A stretch of DNA of 64,000 nt from Gaiellasilicea sp963730405 (GTDB lineage Bacteria; Actinomycetota; Thermoleophilia; Gaiellales; Gaiellaceae), in NCBI GenBank assembly GCA_963730405.1, contig CAVSRW010000012.1, forward strand, positions 124,001 to 188,000, in the 5' to 3' direction. Every line of letters starts with the position of its first letter. The stretch's first letter is position 1. The position numbers and the translations under genes are program-made. Shown one piece after another: positions 51,807-60,113 of this stretch. The notes below the pieces were generated by a model that worked only from the letters and a program-made list of their open reading frames with translations, did not search any database and was not told where the DNA came from.

Positions 51807-52324
51807 CGCGGTACGTCGCCCTCCTCCGCGGAATCAACCTGGCCAAACGGCGGCGGGTCTCGATGGGCGAGCTGCGCGACTTGCTCGAGGGCCACGGCTA
51901 CGAGGACGTCGGCACGCATCTGCAGAGCGGGAACGTCGTCCTGTCGAGCCCGCTGGCGCCGCGGAAGCTGGAAGCGCAGCTCGAGCGACAGCTCGCCGCG
52001 GGTCTCGGGATGGAGGTTCGGGTGCTCGTGCGGACGCGCGCGGAGCTGGCGAGAGTCGTCGCCCTCGATCCGCTCGGAAAGGTCGCGACGAATCCGTCCC
52101 GCTACCTCGTCGTCTTTCTCTCCAGGAAGCTGCCGTCGAAGGTCGCTCGCGAGCTCGAGGCTGCCGACGTGGTCGTCGACGGACGCGAGCTCTACGCCTG
52201 GCACCCGGACGGCGTCCAGCGCTCCCCGCTCGCAAAGCTCCTCGACGACAGGCGCCTCGGCGTCGTCTCGACGGCTCGCAACTGGAACACGGTCACGAAG
52301 CTGCTCCAGCTGCTCGACCACTAG
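51803..52324 (+). CDS. DUF1697-family protein (CTG start)
   Basis: 173 residues. The family opening RYVALLRGINLAKRRRVSMG is fully present but in frame is preceded only by CTG 51803, which overlaps the MOSC stop in the same four-base manner as GTGA elsewhere, so CTG initiation is plausible; ATG 51863 would remove conserved residues. Later segments are GYEDVGTHLQSGNVVLSS and KLLDDRRLGVVSTARNWNTV, ending TKLLQLLDH. Function of the family is unknown. Confidence 0.82.
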   Translation: MTRYVALLRGINLAKRRRVSMGELRDLLEGHGYEDVGTHLQSGNVVLSSPLAPRKLEAQLERQLAAGLGMEVRVLVRTRAELARVVALDPLGKVATNPSRYLVVFLSRKLPSKVARELEAADVVVDGRELYAWHPDGVQRSPLAKLLDDRRLGVVSTARNWNTVTKLLQLLDH

Positions 52325-52333
52325 GGTCGCGCC

Positions 52334-53378
52334 ATGCGCGCGCGCCGGATGATCACGGTCGTCGGCTGCCACGCGGGCGGCGAGATCGGCAACGTCGTCG
52401 TCGGCGGCGTCCTGCCTCCGCCGGGCGCGACCGTCTTCGAGCAGCGGCAGGCGCTCGAGCGCGACGGCGACTGGCTGCGGAAGCTGCTCCTGCGCGAGCC
52501 GCGCGGTAGCGTCGCCTGCCACGCCAACCTCCTCGTGCCCGCCACGCGGCCGGACTGTGACGCCGGCTTCATCATCATGGAGCCGACCGAGTATCCCGCC
52601 ATGTCCGGCTCGAACACGATCTGCACGACCACCGTCCTGCTCGAGACGGGGATGGTCGAGATGACGGAGCCGGAGACGGTCGTCCGGCTCGAGGCTCCGG
52701 GCGGGGTCGTCGAGGTGCGGGCGATCTGCCGCGACGGCCGCTGCGAGAGCGTCGAGCTCACGAACGTGCCCTGCTTCGCCGAACGGCTCGACGCGCCGCT
52801 CGAGGTCGATGGCCTGGGCACGATCGCGGTCGACGTCGCCTACGGCGGCATGTGGTACGCGATCGCCGACGCGCAGGCCCTGGGGTTCGCGATCGAGCCG
52901 CACGAGGCGCGCGACCTCTCGCTCGCCGGCGAGCGGATCCGGGCGGCCGCCCGCGAGCAGCTGCCGTGCGTCCATCCGGAGAATCCTGCGATCGCCGGCG
53001 TCAGCATCGTCCAGCTGGCAGAGCCGTGGCAGGGCGTCGGGAAGGTGAGCCGGAACGCCGTCGTGGTCGCGCCCGGCCGGCTCGACCGCTCCGCGACGGG
53101 CACCGGCCTCTCCGCGCGGATGGCTGCCCTCCACGCGCGCGGGCTGATGGGAGTAGGCGACGCGATGACCCACGCGTCCGCGCTCGGCTCGACGTTCGAC
53201 GGGCGGATCGTCGCCGAGACCCGCGTCGGCGACCGGAACGCAATCGTGCCGGCGATCCGCGGCAGCGCCTGGATCACCGGCGTCTCGCAGCTCTACGTCG
53301 ACCCGGACGACCCGTTTCCCGGAGGGCTACTTGCTCGCGGACACCTGGGGCGTGAGCGGGCTCGACAGCCAGGAGTGA
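52334..53378 (+). CDS. Proline racemase-superfamily protein with Ser/Thr at both catalytic positions (one frameshift near 53320)
   Basis: About 347 residues. TVVGCHAGGEIGNVVVGGVL and CHANLLVPATRPDCDAGFII begin the fold. The first catalytic motif, MCGH in racemases, is YPAMSGSNTICTTTVLLETG, so cysteine is serine and histidine is serine. The second, CGTGTSA in racemases, is RSATGTGLSARMAALHARG, with threonine. One extra base in tttccc near 53318 must be removed to reach EGYLLADTWGVSGLDSQE and the TGA at 53376-53378. A trans-3-hydroxyproline dehydratase-like reaction is more likely than racemisation, because dehydratases also carry threonine at the second position. Confidence 0.84.
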
Positions 53379-53383
53379 CGAGT

Positions 53384-53409
53384 GTGGGGCGCGGTCGCCC
53401 GCGCCCCAC
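53384..53409. terminator. Hairpin between convergent genes at 53.4 kb
   Basis: Perfect 11-base arms (GTGGGGCGCGG and complement) around TCGC, six bases after the stop of the proline racemase-like gene and before the end of the minus-strand CARDB-like gene. Suited to both strands. Confidence 0.7.
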
Positions 53410-53437
53410 TGCCTGCGTCACGAGATGGGGACGTTCG

Positions 53438-54148
53438 TCAGCGAGAAGGCCGCGTGCGCGCGTTGTTCGTCGTGTCGGTCTCGAACGGCGCAGCGTCCTC
53501 GACCCGGACGGTCAGCTCCGCGGTCGTGGCCGTCTCGAGCTTCACGCCCTCGAAGGTCACCGTCTTCGTCGCCCCGGCGACGATCGTCACCGTCTTCGGC
53601 TCGGAGAGCGGCGTCGGCCCGAGCACCAGCGTCAGCGTCGCCGTCGCCCCCGTCTGGCCGTTCAGCTCCTCGACGTCGGCGACGACGTCGACCGGCCGCG
53701 TCGAGAGGGTCTGCTCGGGCGCGTGCACCGCCGCCACGACCAGGTCGGGCCGGAGCCTGGCGATCGCGTCGCCGCGAAGGATCGTCGTTCCCGCGGCGTC
53801 GTCCGTCCGGACGTGCGCCTGCACGTCGAGCTTCGTTCCCGGCTCGACCGTGCCCAGCGCGATGCCGGCGACGCCCTCCTTTGCCTCGACGTCCCTGCGG
53901 TTCACGACGCGCGCCACCTCGGTCTCGCCGGGCGGGATCAACCGGACCTGCACGTGCTCGAACCGTGTGATCGCGGCGCCGCCCGCCGCGGCCGGGACCG
54001 TGATCCGGACGTCGCCGCCCTTGTGCCAGGTCAGCGCCCTCAGCTCGAGCACGTCCTTGCTCTCCGCTGCGGTCGCCATGCCTCCGCCGGCGGCGACGGC
54101 GGCGGCGACGCAGATCAACCACGCAAGCGCTCTCGTTGTCGTCCTCAT
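53438..54148 (-). CDS. Secreted protein with CARDB-like beta-sandwich domains
   Basis: 236 residues, ATG 54148 with ribosome site GAGGAG. Signal peptide: TRALAWLICVAAAVAAGGGM. The mature part has repeated beta-sandwich segments: GGDVRITVPAAAGGAAITRF, PGTKLDVQAHVRTDDAAGTT and ELTVRVEDAAPFETDTTNNA, the last like the end of CARDB adhesion domains. The frame ends soon after, possibly a few residues early. No catalytic motif. Probably a cell-surface or secreted binding protein. Confidence 0.7.
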   Translation of the reverse strand: MRTTTRALAWLICVAAAVAAGGGMATAAESKDVLELRALTWHKGGDVRITVPAAAGGAAITRFEHVQVRLIPPGETEVARVVNRRDVEAKEGVAGIALGTVEPGTKLDVQAHVRTDDAAGTTILRGDAIARLRPDLVVAAVHAPEQTLSTRPVDVVADVEELNGQTGATATLTLVLGPTPLSEPKTVTIVAGATKTVTFEGVKLETATTAELTVRVEDAAPFETDTTNNARTRPSR

Positions 54149-54251
54149 CACCTGCTCCTCTCGTCGGGGTGAGACCGACGATGCGCCCGCCCGCTCACGT
54201 CGCACTCACGCGCGACTAATGCCACGGCGCGCTGGTGTCGATCGAAGGAGC

Positions 54252-54440
54252 GTGGCCGTGAAGCGAAAGCCATGCACGAAGACGCGCTACGTAAGCGTCC
54301 GCGACGCGCAGCAGGCGATCGCGGGCATGGCGACGCGGTTCGGCAGCTTCACCTTCAAGCGGCCCTACCGTTGTGGCCGCTGCCGCGCCTTCCACATCAC
54401 GAGCACGCCGCCGATCAAGGCGCGGCGCAAGCAGTGGTGA
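54252..54440 (+). CDS. Small basic CxxC protein
   Basis: 62 residues, GTG 54252 after ribosome site GGAG. KRKPCTKTRYVSVRDAQQAI and YRCGRCRAFHITSTPPIKAR give a CxxC knuckle and a basic ending. It looks like a small nucleic-acid-binding protein; similar small proteins occur in phages, but no other phage gene is nearby. It ends 13 bases from the ku stop. No function is assigned. Confidence 0.62.
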   Translation: MAVKRKPCTKTRYVSVRDAQQAIAGMATRFGSFTFKRPYRCGRCRAFHITSTPPIKARRKQW

Positions 54441-54453
54441 GCTTCGCGGGCCG

Positions 54454-55296
54454 CTAGCGCTTGGTGGTCTTCCGCTTCCGCGGGGCCGGCTTCCTGCGGG
54501 CGCCGGGCTTCGCCCGGACGGAGCCGCGGCCCTTCTTCGCGGCTTCGACCGATGCCTTCAGCGCTGCGAGGAGGTCGGCGGGCTCCTCGTCCTCGGCGGC
54601 GGGCACGGCGGTGACCGTCTCGCCCTTCTGCTTCGCCTTGATCACCTTCATCAGCGCCTTGCGGTAGTCGTCGTCGTACCGCTCGGGCTCGAAGCTGCCC
54701 TTGAACTGGCCGATCAGCGCCGTCGCCATCTCGAGCTCGGCCTTCGGCACCTTCGTCTTCCTCGGCGCGATCTCCTTCGCCGGCCGGATCTCGTCGTGGA
54801 AGAAGAGCTTCTCGAGCGTGATCACGCCCTCGCGGATGCGCAGGCAGCCGAGGTGCTGCTTCTCGCGCATGACGTACTTGCCGATCGCGGCGAGGCCCGT
54901 CTGCTCCATCGCCTGGCGCAGGAGCGAGTAGATCTTCTCGCCGCCGTCCTGCGGGCCGAGGTAGTACGTGCGCTCGAAGTAGATCGGGTCGATCTCCTCG
55001 TAGGGGACGAAGTCTGAGATCTCGATCGTCTTGACGCCGTCGGCCTTCACGGCGGCGAAGTCCTCGTCGGTGAGGATGACGAGCTCGTCCTTCTTGATCT
55101 CGAACGCCTTCACGATCTCGTCGTCGGCGACCGGCTCGTTCTCGGCCTTGCACACCTTCTGGTAGCCGATCCGGCCGCCGTCGGGCTCGTGGACGAGGTG
55201 GAAGTGGAGGTCGGTCTCGTCGATCGCGCTGTACATCCGCACGGGGACGTTGACGAGACCGAACGAGATCGTGCCGGTCCAGATCGCTCGCGGCAT
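54454..55296 (-). CDS. ku: Ku protein, DNA end-binding
   Basis: Homodimeric ring protein of bacterial non-homologous end joining. 280 residues. RAIWTGTISFGLVNVPVRMY is the classic N-terminus, with GGRIGYQKVCKAENEPVADD, DPIYFERTYYLGPQDGGEKI and KYVMREKQHLGCLRIREGVI in the core. The last 50 residues are a Lys/Arg/Pro/Ala-rich tail (RKPAPRKRKTTKR), which in other Ku proteins adds DNA affinity. No LigD gene is in the window. ATG 55296. Confidence 0.96.
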   Translation of the reverse strand: MPRAIWTGTISFGLVNVPVRMYSAIDETDLHFHLVHEPDGGRIGYQKVCKAENEPVADDEIVKAFEIKKDELVILTDEDFAAVKADGVKTIEISDFVPYEEIDPIYFERTYYLGPQDGGEKIYSLLRQAMEQTGLAAIGKYVMREKQHLGCLRIREGVITLEKLFFHDEIRPAKEIAPRKTKVPKAELEMATALIGQFKGSFEPERYDDDYRKALMKVIKAKQKGETVTAVPAAEDEEPADLLAALKASVEAAKKGRGSVRAKPGARRKPAPRKRKTTKR

Positions 55297-55381
55297 ATGG
55301 AGACAACGGTGGAGCGATCGTTGGAGATTCGGGGCGAACGCGTTTCACTCCCGTTTCGGCCCGCCCCGTAGCGTGGCGACC

Positions 55382-55648
55382 ATGGCCGGAGAGACGAAAG
55401 CCGCGACACCGTGGGGGCCGGCGACGCTGGTCGAGGAGCTGCGGCTTCCCCAGCAGTCGGGCGGGAAGCGCTTCGCCTCGATCGTGCAGCTGCTCGAGAA
55501 CGGGAAGGGCGAGCGGCTCGTACGCTTCGCCTACGCCACCGACGGAGTTGCGCGGCGCGGCCCTGTGACGCTGCGGCTCAGCGACCTGGAGAAGCTGCGC
55601 GTCGGGCTCGAGAAGCACCCGGGCCTGGCGGAGGTGTTGCGGCTCTGA
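55382..55648 (+). CDS. Small hypothetical protein
   Basis: 88 residues, ATG 55382. TPWGPATLVEELRLPQQSGG, RFASIVQLLENGKGERLVRF, AYATDGVARRGPVTLRLSDL. Likely a mixed alpha/beta small domain; I do not recognise the family. It is divergent from ku with 85 bases between starts and ends convergent with purQ, 14 bases away. Coding is supported by amino-acid composition and third-position GC. Confidence 0.65.
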   Translation: MAGETKAATPWGPATLVEELRLPQQSGGKRFASIVQLLENGKGERLVRFAYATDGVARRGPVTLRLSDLEKLRVGLEKHPGLAEVLRL

Positions 55649-55662
55649 CCGCGCCCCGTCGG

Positions 55663-56358
55663 TCAGGCGGCGGCGAAGGTGCGCTCGCGCGCGACGTCGA
55701 CGAGCGCCGCCAGCAGGAGCGCGCCGTCGCCGGAACCGAGCAGCGGATCGACCGCGTGCTCTGGATGCGGCATCAGCCCGAAGACGTTTCGTGCCTCGTT
55801 GCACACGCCCGCGACGTCGCCCACCGAGCCGTTGCAGTCCTCCGCGTAGCGCAGCACGAGCTGCCCCGCCGCCTCCAACTCGCCGTACAGTTCCTCGTCC
55901 GCGTACCAGCAGCCCTCGCCGTGCTTGACCGGGATCGTCAGCTCCTGCGCCGGCTCGCAGCGCGCGGTGAAAGGCGTGTCCGTCCGTTCGACGCGCAGGC
56001 GCACGTCCCGGCAGACGAATTCGAGGTCACGGTTCCGTCGGAGCACCCCCGGCAGGAGCCCCGCCTCGCAGAGGATCTGGAAGCCGTTGCAGATCCCCAA
56101 CACCGGGCCGCCGTCGGCCGCGAATGCGCGTACGGCGTCCAGCACCGGCGCGAAGCGGGCGATCGCGCCACAGCGAAGGTAGTCGCCGTAGGAGAACCCG
56201 CCAGGCAGCACGACGGCGCCCGTGCCGCGCGGCAGCTCGTGCTCGGCGTGCCAGACGAGCTCTGCCTCGGCTCCGAGCGCGCCGAGCGCCCACGCCGCGT
56301 CCCGGTCGTCGTTCGAGCCCGGGAAGACCAGCACGGCGATCTTCGGGGGCAGGCTCAT
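55663..56358 (-). CDS. purQ: Phosphoribosylformylglycinamidine synthase I (glutaminase)
   Basis: Glutaminase subunit that feeds ammonia to PurL, with PurS. 231 residues. IAVLVFPGSNDDRDAAWAL, GGFSYGDYLRCGAIARFAPV, PVLGICNGFQILCEAGLLPG with the nucleophile cysteine, and NVFGLMPHPEHAVDPLLGSG with the catalytic His and Glu are all present. ATG 56358 overlaps the purS stop. It ends the long minus-strand run from dnaB to purQ. Confidence 0.96.
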   Translation of the reverse strand: MSLPPKIAVLVFPGSNDDRDAAWALGALGAEAELVWHAEHELPRGTGAVVLPGGFSYGDYLRCGAIARFAPVLDAVRAFAADGGPVLGICNGFQILCEAGLLPGVLRRNRDLEFVCRDVRLRVERTDTPFTARCEPAQELTIPVKHGEGCWYADEELYGELEAAGQLVLRYAEDCNGSVGDVAGVCNEARNVFGLMPHPEHAVDPLLGSGDGALLLAALVDVARERTFAAA

Positions 56359-56603
56359 GCGCCCTCCACCTCCACCTCGACCTCGAAGCTCTCGATCAGC
56401 GGGTTGGCGAGCAACTCCTGGCACATCCGCTCCACCTGGGCCTTGGCCTCGGCGGCGTCGGCCGCCTCGACGTCGAGATCGACGAGCCGGCCCACGCGAG
56501 CGCCGCCGACGACGAAGCCGAGCTTGCGCAGCGATCCCTGCACCGCCTCGCCCTGCGGGTCGAGGATGCCGTCCTTCGGCCGTACGAGGACGGTCACCCT
56601 CAC
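56355..56603 (-). CDS. purS: Phosphoribosylformylglycinamidine synthase subunit
   Basis: 82-residue bridging subunit of the PurSQL complex. RVTVLVRPKDGILDPQGEAV and QGSLRKLGFVVGGARVGRLV are the characteristic first half, with MCQELLANPLIESFEVEVE at the end. GTG 56603 overlaps the purC stop as GTGA, and its stop overlaps the purQ ATG. PurL, the third partner, is encoded about 18 kb away at 35948. Confidence 0.95.
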   Translation of the reverse strand: MRVTVLVRPKDGILDPQGEAVQGSLRKLGFVVGGARVGRLVDLDVEAADAAEAKAQVERMCQELLANPLIESFEVEVEVEGA

Positions 56604-57463
56604 CGGAGCACCACCTGCGGGTCGGCGAGGTAGTCGTCGAACGCGAGCCCGGTCAGCAGCTCGAACGCCTCCACGTAGCGGGCGCGCGTCCCGGCTGCGA
56701 CGTCGGCGGGCACCTCCGGCCCGGGGTACGACTTGTCCCAGCCGAGGCTCTCGCAGTAGTCGCGGACATACTGCTTGTCGTACGACGGCTGTGGCCCTCC
56801 CGGCCGGTAGCCCTCGGCGGGCCAGAACCGGGAGGAGTCGGGCGTCAGCGCCTCGTCGCCGAGGACGAGCTTCCCCGCGCCGTCGAGGCCGAGCTCGAAC
56901 TTCGTATCGGCGAGGATGATCCCGCGCGCTTCCGCGTGCGCCGAGGCGAACGCGTAGAGGGCCAGGGCCACCGACTCGACCTCGGCCCAGCGTTCGACCC
57001 CGACGAGCGCGGCCGCTGTCGCTGCGTCGATGTTCTCGTCATGGCCGGAGGCTGCTTTGGTGGCTGGTGTGACGATCGGCTCCGGCAGCCGGTCCGACTC
57101 GACGAGGCCGGCCGGGAGCGCGTGCCCGCACACGGCGCCGGTCGCGCGGTAGTCCTTCCAGCCCGAGCCGGAGAGATAGCCGCGCACGACCACCTCGACG
57201 GGCAGCATCTCGAGGCGACGGCACTCGATCGAGCGGCCGTCCTCCCGCAGCGCCAGCAGGTGGTTCGGGACGATGTGCCCGGTCCGCGCAAACCAGAAGG
57301 CGGAGAGGCCGGTGAGCACGCGGCCCTTGTCGCGAATCTCGGTCGGCAGGATCACGTCGAAGGTCGAGATCCGGTCGGAGGCGACGAGGAGCAGGCGCTC
57401 GTCGTCGAGTGCGTAGAGCTCGCGCACCTTCCCGCTCCCGAGGTGGACCGCGGCCTCAGGCAT
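56600..57463 (-). CDS. purC: SAICAR synthetase
   Basis: Joins aspartate to CAIR using ATP. 287 residues. HLGSGKVRELYALDDERLLL and VASDRISTFDVILPTEIRDK begin the enzyme; RRLEMLPVEVVVRGYLSGSG and LADTKFELGLDGAGKLVLGD, then TPDSSRFWPAEGYRPGG, form the ATP and substrate site. The length and segments match the longer, eukaryote-like PurC group. ATG 57463 lies eight bases inside the end of purB. Confidence 0.95.
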   Translation of the reverse strand: MPEAAVHLGSGKVRELYALDDERLLLVASDRISTFDVILPTEIRDKGRVLTGLSAFWFARTGHIVPNHLLALREDGRSIECRRLEMLPVEVVVRGYLSGSGWKDYRATGAVCGHALPAGLVESDRLPEPIVTPATKAASGHDENIDAATAAALVGVERWAEVESVALALYAFASAHAEARGIILADTKFELGLDGAGKLVLGDEALTPDSSRFWPAEGYRPGGPQPSYDKQYVRDYCESLGWDKSYPGPEVPADVAAGTRARYVEAFELLTGLAFDDYLADPQVVLR

Positions 57464-58766
57464 GGACGTGCTCCTCCCGCAGCGCGCGGAGCCGGTCGAA
57501 GACGACGCCGACGTTCCTCGTGTACGCGCCGACGTCGAAGACGGCCTCGAGGTCGACGCGGCCTGCGATCTCCGCGTCCGCGGTCACGAGCTCCGGGAAG
57601 TCGAGGCCCTCGTCCCAGGCCCTCATCGCGTGCCGTTGTACGAGCCGGTAGGCGTCGTCGCGCGAGAGGCCCGACTCGACGAGGGCGAGCAGAAGCCGCT
57701 GGCTGAAGTAGAGGCGGTGGCTGGCGTCGAGGTTCTCGCGCATCCGCTCGGCGCGGACGACAAGCCCTTCCATCAGCCAGGCGAAGCGGTCGAGCATGTA
57801 GTCGACCGCGAGAAACGCGTCGGGGAGGACGATTCGCTCGGCGGACGAGTGGGAGATGTCGCGCTCGTGCCAGAGGGCGACGTTCTCGAGCCCGGTCAAC
57901 GCGGCTCCGCGGACGACCCGGGCGAGCCCGCAGATCCGCTCCGAGACGATCGGATTGCGCTTGTGCGGCATCGCCGACGAGCCCTTCTGGCCGCTGCCGA
58001 ACGGCTCCTCCACCTCGCGCACCTCCGTGCGGGCGAGATGCCTGAGCTCGAGCGCGAACCGCTCGAGCGAGGCGGCGACGAGCGCCAGCGTGTTCAGCAC
58101 CTCGGCGTGCCGGTCGCGCTGGAGGATCTGGGTCGAGCTCGGCGCCGGCTCCAGACCGAGCCGCTCGCAGGCGACGCGCTCGATCTCCGGGTCGGCTGCC
58201 GAGTACGTCCCGACCGCACCGGAGAACTTCCCGACGCGGATGCCCTCGAGCGCGCGTGTCACCCGTTCCCGGTCGCGCTCGAGCGCGAACGCCCAGCCCG
58301 CCAGCTTGAGCCCGAAGGTCGTGGGCTCTGCATGGACGCCGTGCGTGCGCCCGATCGTGAGCGTGTCGCGATGTTCCTCGGCCCGCGCGCTCACCGCCAC
58401 CAGAGCGCGCTCGATCCCCTCCAGCACGAGCGCGCCGGCGTCCCGGATCTGGAGCGAGAGCGCCGTGTCGAGGACGTCGGAGGACGTGAGGCCGTAGTGG
58501 AACCAGCGCCCGTCCTCGCCGAGTTGCTCTGCGACCGCGTCGACGAACGCGGCCACGTCGTGATGCGTGCGCGCCTCGATCTCTGCGACCCGCTCGGGGC
58601 TCGGAGGGACGGCGCGCTCGCGGATCGCGTCGACCGTCTCGCGCGGGACGACGCCTGTTTCGGCCCAACCCTCGAGCGCGGCCAGCTCGACGTCGAGCCA
58701 GCGCCGCAGCTTCGCCTCGTCCGACCAGATCGCCGACATGGCCGGGCGCGAGTAGCGGGAGATCAC
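57456..58766 (-). CDS. purB: Adenylosuccinate lyase
   Basis: Acts twice in purine synthesis, releasing fumarate from SAICAR and adenylosuccinate. 436 residues. ARTHHDVAAFVDAVAEQLGE, WFHYGLTSSDVLDTALSLQI, TIGRTHGVHAEPTTFGLKLA with the catalytic histidine, and the fumarase-family signature GSSAMPHKRNPIVSERICG with the flexible-loop serine are all there. GTG 58766 overlaps the purD stop as GTGA. Confidence 0.96.
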   Translation of the reverse strand: MISRYSRPAMSAIWSDEAKLRRWLDVELAALEGWAETGVVPRETVDAIRERAVPPSPERVAEIEARTHHDVAAFVDAVAEQLGEDGRWFHYGLTSSDVLDTALSLQIRDAGALVLEGIERALVAVSARAEEHRDTLTIGRTHGVHAEPTTFGLKLAGWAFALERDRERVTRALEGIRVGKFSGAVGTYSAADPEIERVACERLGLEPAPSSTQILQRDRHAEVLNTLALVAASLERFALELRHLARTEVREVEEPFGSGQKGSSAMPHKRNPIVSERICGLARVVRGAALTGLENVALWHERDISHSSAERIVLPDAFLAVDYMLDRFAWLMEGLVVRAERMRENLDASHRLYFSQRLLLALVESGLSRDDAYRLVQRHAMRAWDEGLDFPELVTADAEIAGRVDLEAVFDVGAYTRNVGVVFDRLRALREEHVHA

Positions 58767-60004
58767 TCGTGCGAGTCTAGCGCCCGCTCCGGCCGACCGG
58801 CCGCCGCCGCGGCGATGTCGCGCCGGTACTGCATGCCGTCGAAGTGGATCCGCTCAGACGCGGTGTAGGCGCGCTCGCGAGCGTCCGCCAGCGTCGGCCC
58901 GACGCCGGTGACGGCGAGGATGCGGCCGCCGTTCGTCACGATTCGATCTCCGTGTCGCGCAGTGCCCGCGTGAAAGACGAGCGCGCCGGTCGCCTCGGCG
59001 TCCTCGATCCCTTCGATCGGCGTGCCGGCGTCGGAGCGCTCGGGGTAGCCGCCGGCTGCCAGCACGACGGTCACGGCCGCGTCTTCGGTCGCGAAGACCT
59101 CGACTCCCTCCAGGTCGCCGCCCGCGGCCGCCGCGAGCGCGGGCAGCAGGTCGCCGTCGAGACGGGGCAGGATCGACTGTGTCTCCGGATCGCCGAAGCG
59201 GGCGTTGAACTCGAGCACCTTCGGCCCCGAGGCAGTCAGCATCAGGCCGGCGTAGAGCACCCCCACGAACGGCGCGCCACGCCGCGCGAGCTCCTCGACG
59301 ACGGGCGCGTGCACCTGGTCGACGAGCTCGGCCACCTCCTCGGCCCCGTAGCCCGGCACCGGCGAGAACGTGCCCATGCCGCCGGTGTTCGGGCCGGTAT
59401 CGCCGTCGCCGATCCGCTTGAAGTCCTGGGCCGCCGCGAGCGGCACGACCCGCTGCCCGTCGGAGAGCGCGAAGATCGAGATCTCCTCCCCCTCCAGCAA
59501 TTCCTCGATCACGAGCGGCCCGTCGAACGCCGAGGCCGCCCGCAGTGCCTCGTCGAGCTCCTGCGCCGTCGCGCAGACGAAGACGCCCTTGCCCGCCGCG
59601 AGCCCGTCGACCTTGACGACGCAGGGCGGGCGCGCCACCGCCAGCGTCTCCGCGGTCGGCACGCCCGTCGACGCCATCACCTGCTTCGCGAACGTCTTCG
59701 AGCCCTCAATCCGGGCTGCAGCGCGGCCAGGGCCGAAGACGGCGATCCCGTTCCGACGCAGCGCATCGGCCACGCCGGCTACGAGCGGCCCCTCGGGCCC
59801 GATCACGGCGAGATCGACGTCGAGGCTGCGCGCCAGCCCGAGCAGCGCCTCGGCGTCGTCGGCCCGAACCGGATGGCAGTCGCCGAGCGCCGCGATCCCC
59901 GGGTTGCCCGGCGCAGCGTGCAACCCCGTCACGCCCGAACCCTGGACGAGCTTCCACGCGAGCGCATGCTCGCGGCCGCCCGACCCGACGAGGAGCACCT
60001 TCAC
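58763..60004 (-). CDS. purD: Phosphoribosylamine-glycine ligase
   Basis: ATP-grasp enzyme making GAR from phosphoribosylamine and glycine. 413 residues. MKVLLVGSGGREHALAWKLV is the usual start, PPCVVKVDGLAAGKGVFVCA the ATP-grasp lysine region, GDTGPNTGGMGTFSPVPGYG the substrate loop and LEFNARFGDPETQSILPRL the Mg-binding segment. GTG 60004. A 109-base gap separates it from purA and contains a 16-codon frame that could be a leader, though nothing supports it. Confidence 0.96.
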   Translation of the reverse strand: MKVLLVGSGGREHALAWKLVQGSGVTGLHAAPGNPGIAALGDCHPVRADDAEALLGLARSLDVDLAVIGPEGPLVAGVADALRRNGIAVFGPGRAAARIEGSKTFAKQVMASTGVPTAETLAVARPPCVVKVDGLAAGKGVFVCATAQELDEALRAASAFDGPLVIEELLEGEEISIFALSDGQRVVPLAAAQDFKRIGDGDTGPNTGGMGTFSPVPGYGAEEVAELVDQVHAPVVEELARRGAPFVGVLYAGLMLTASGPKVLEFNARFGDPETQSILPRLDGDLLPALAAAAGGDLEGVEVFATEDAAVTVVLAAGGYPERSDAGTPIEGIEDAEATGALVFHAGTARHGDRIVTNGGRILAVTGVGPTLADARERAYTASERIHFDGMQYRRDIAAAAAGRPERALDSHE

Positions 60005-60113
60005 GGTGGCCGAGTCTACTCCCAGGGTTTCGCCCCGTCTGCCGCGGCGCGGGAGGGTCCCATGACCCGCAACCGAGCCAGGCCTCGACGGGCGGGAGCG
60101 CTGCCGGTTCGCC

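Noticed and set aside
54252..54440. Small CxxC protein as evidence of a prophage remnant
   Set aside because: No integrase, capsid or lysis gene and no attachment-site repeats are nearby.
60016..60063. 16-codon frame between purA and purD as a leader peptide
   Set aside because: No clear ribosome site, no run of control codons and no alternative hairpins were seen.
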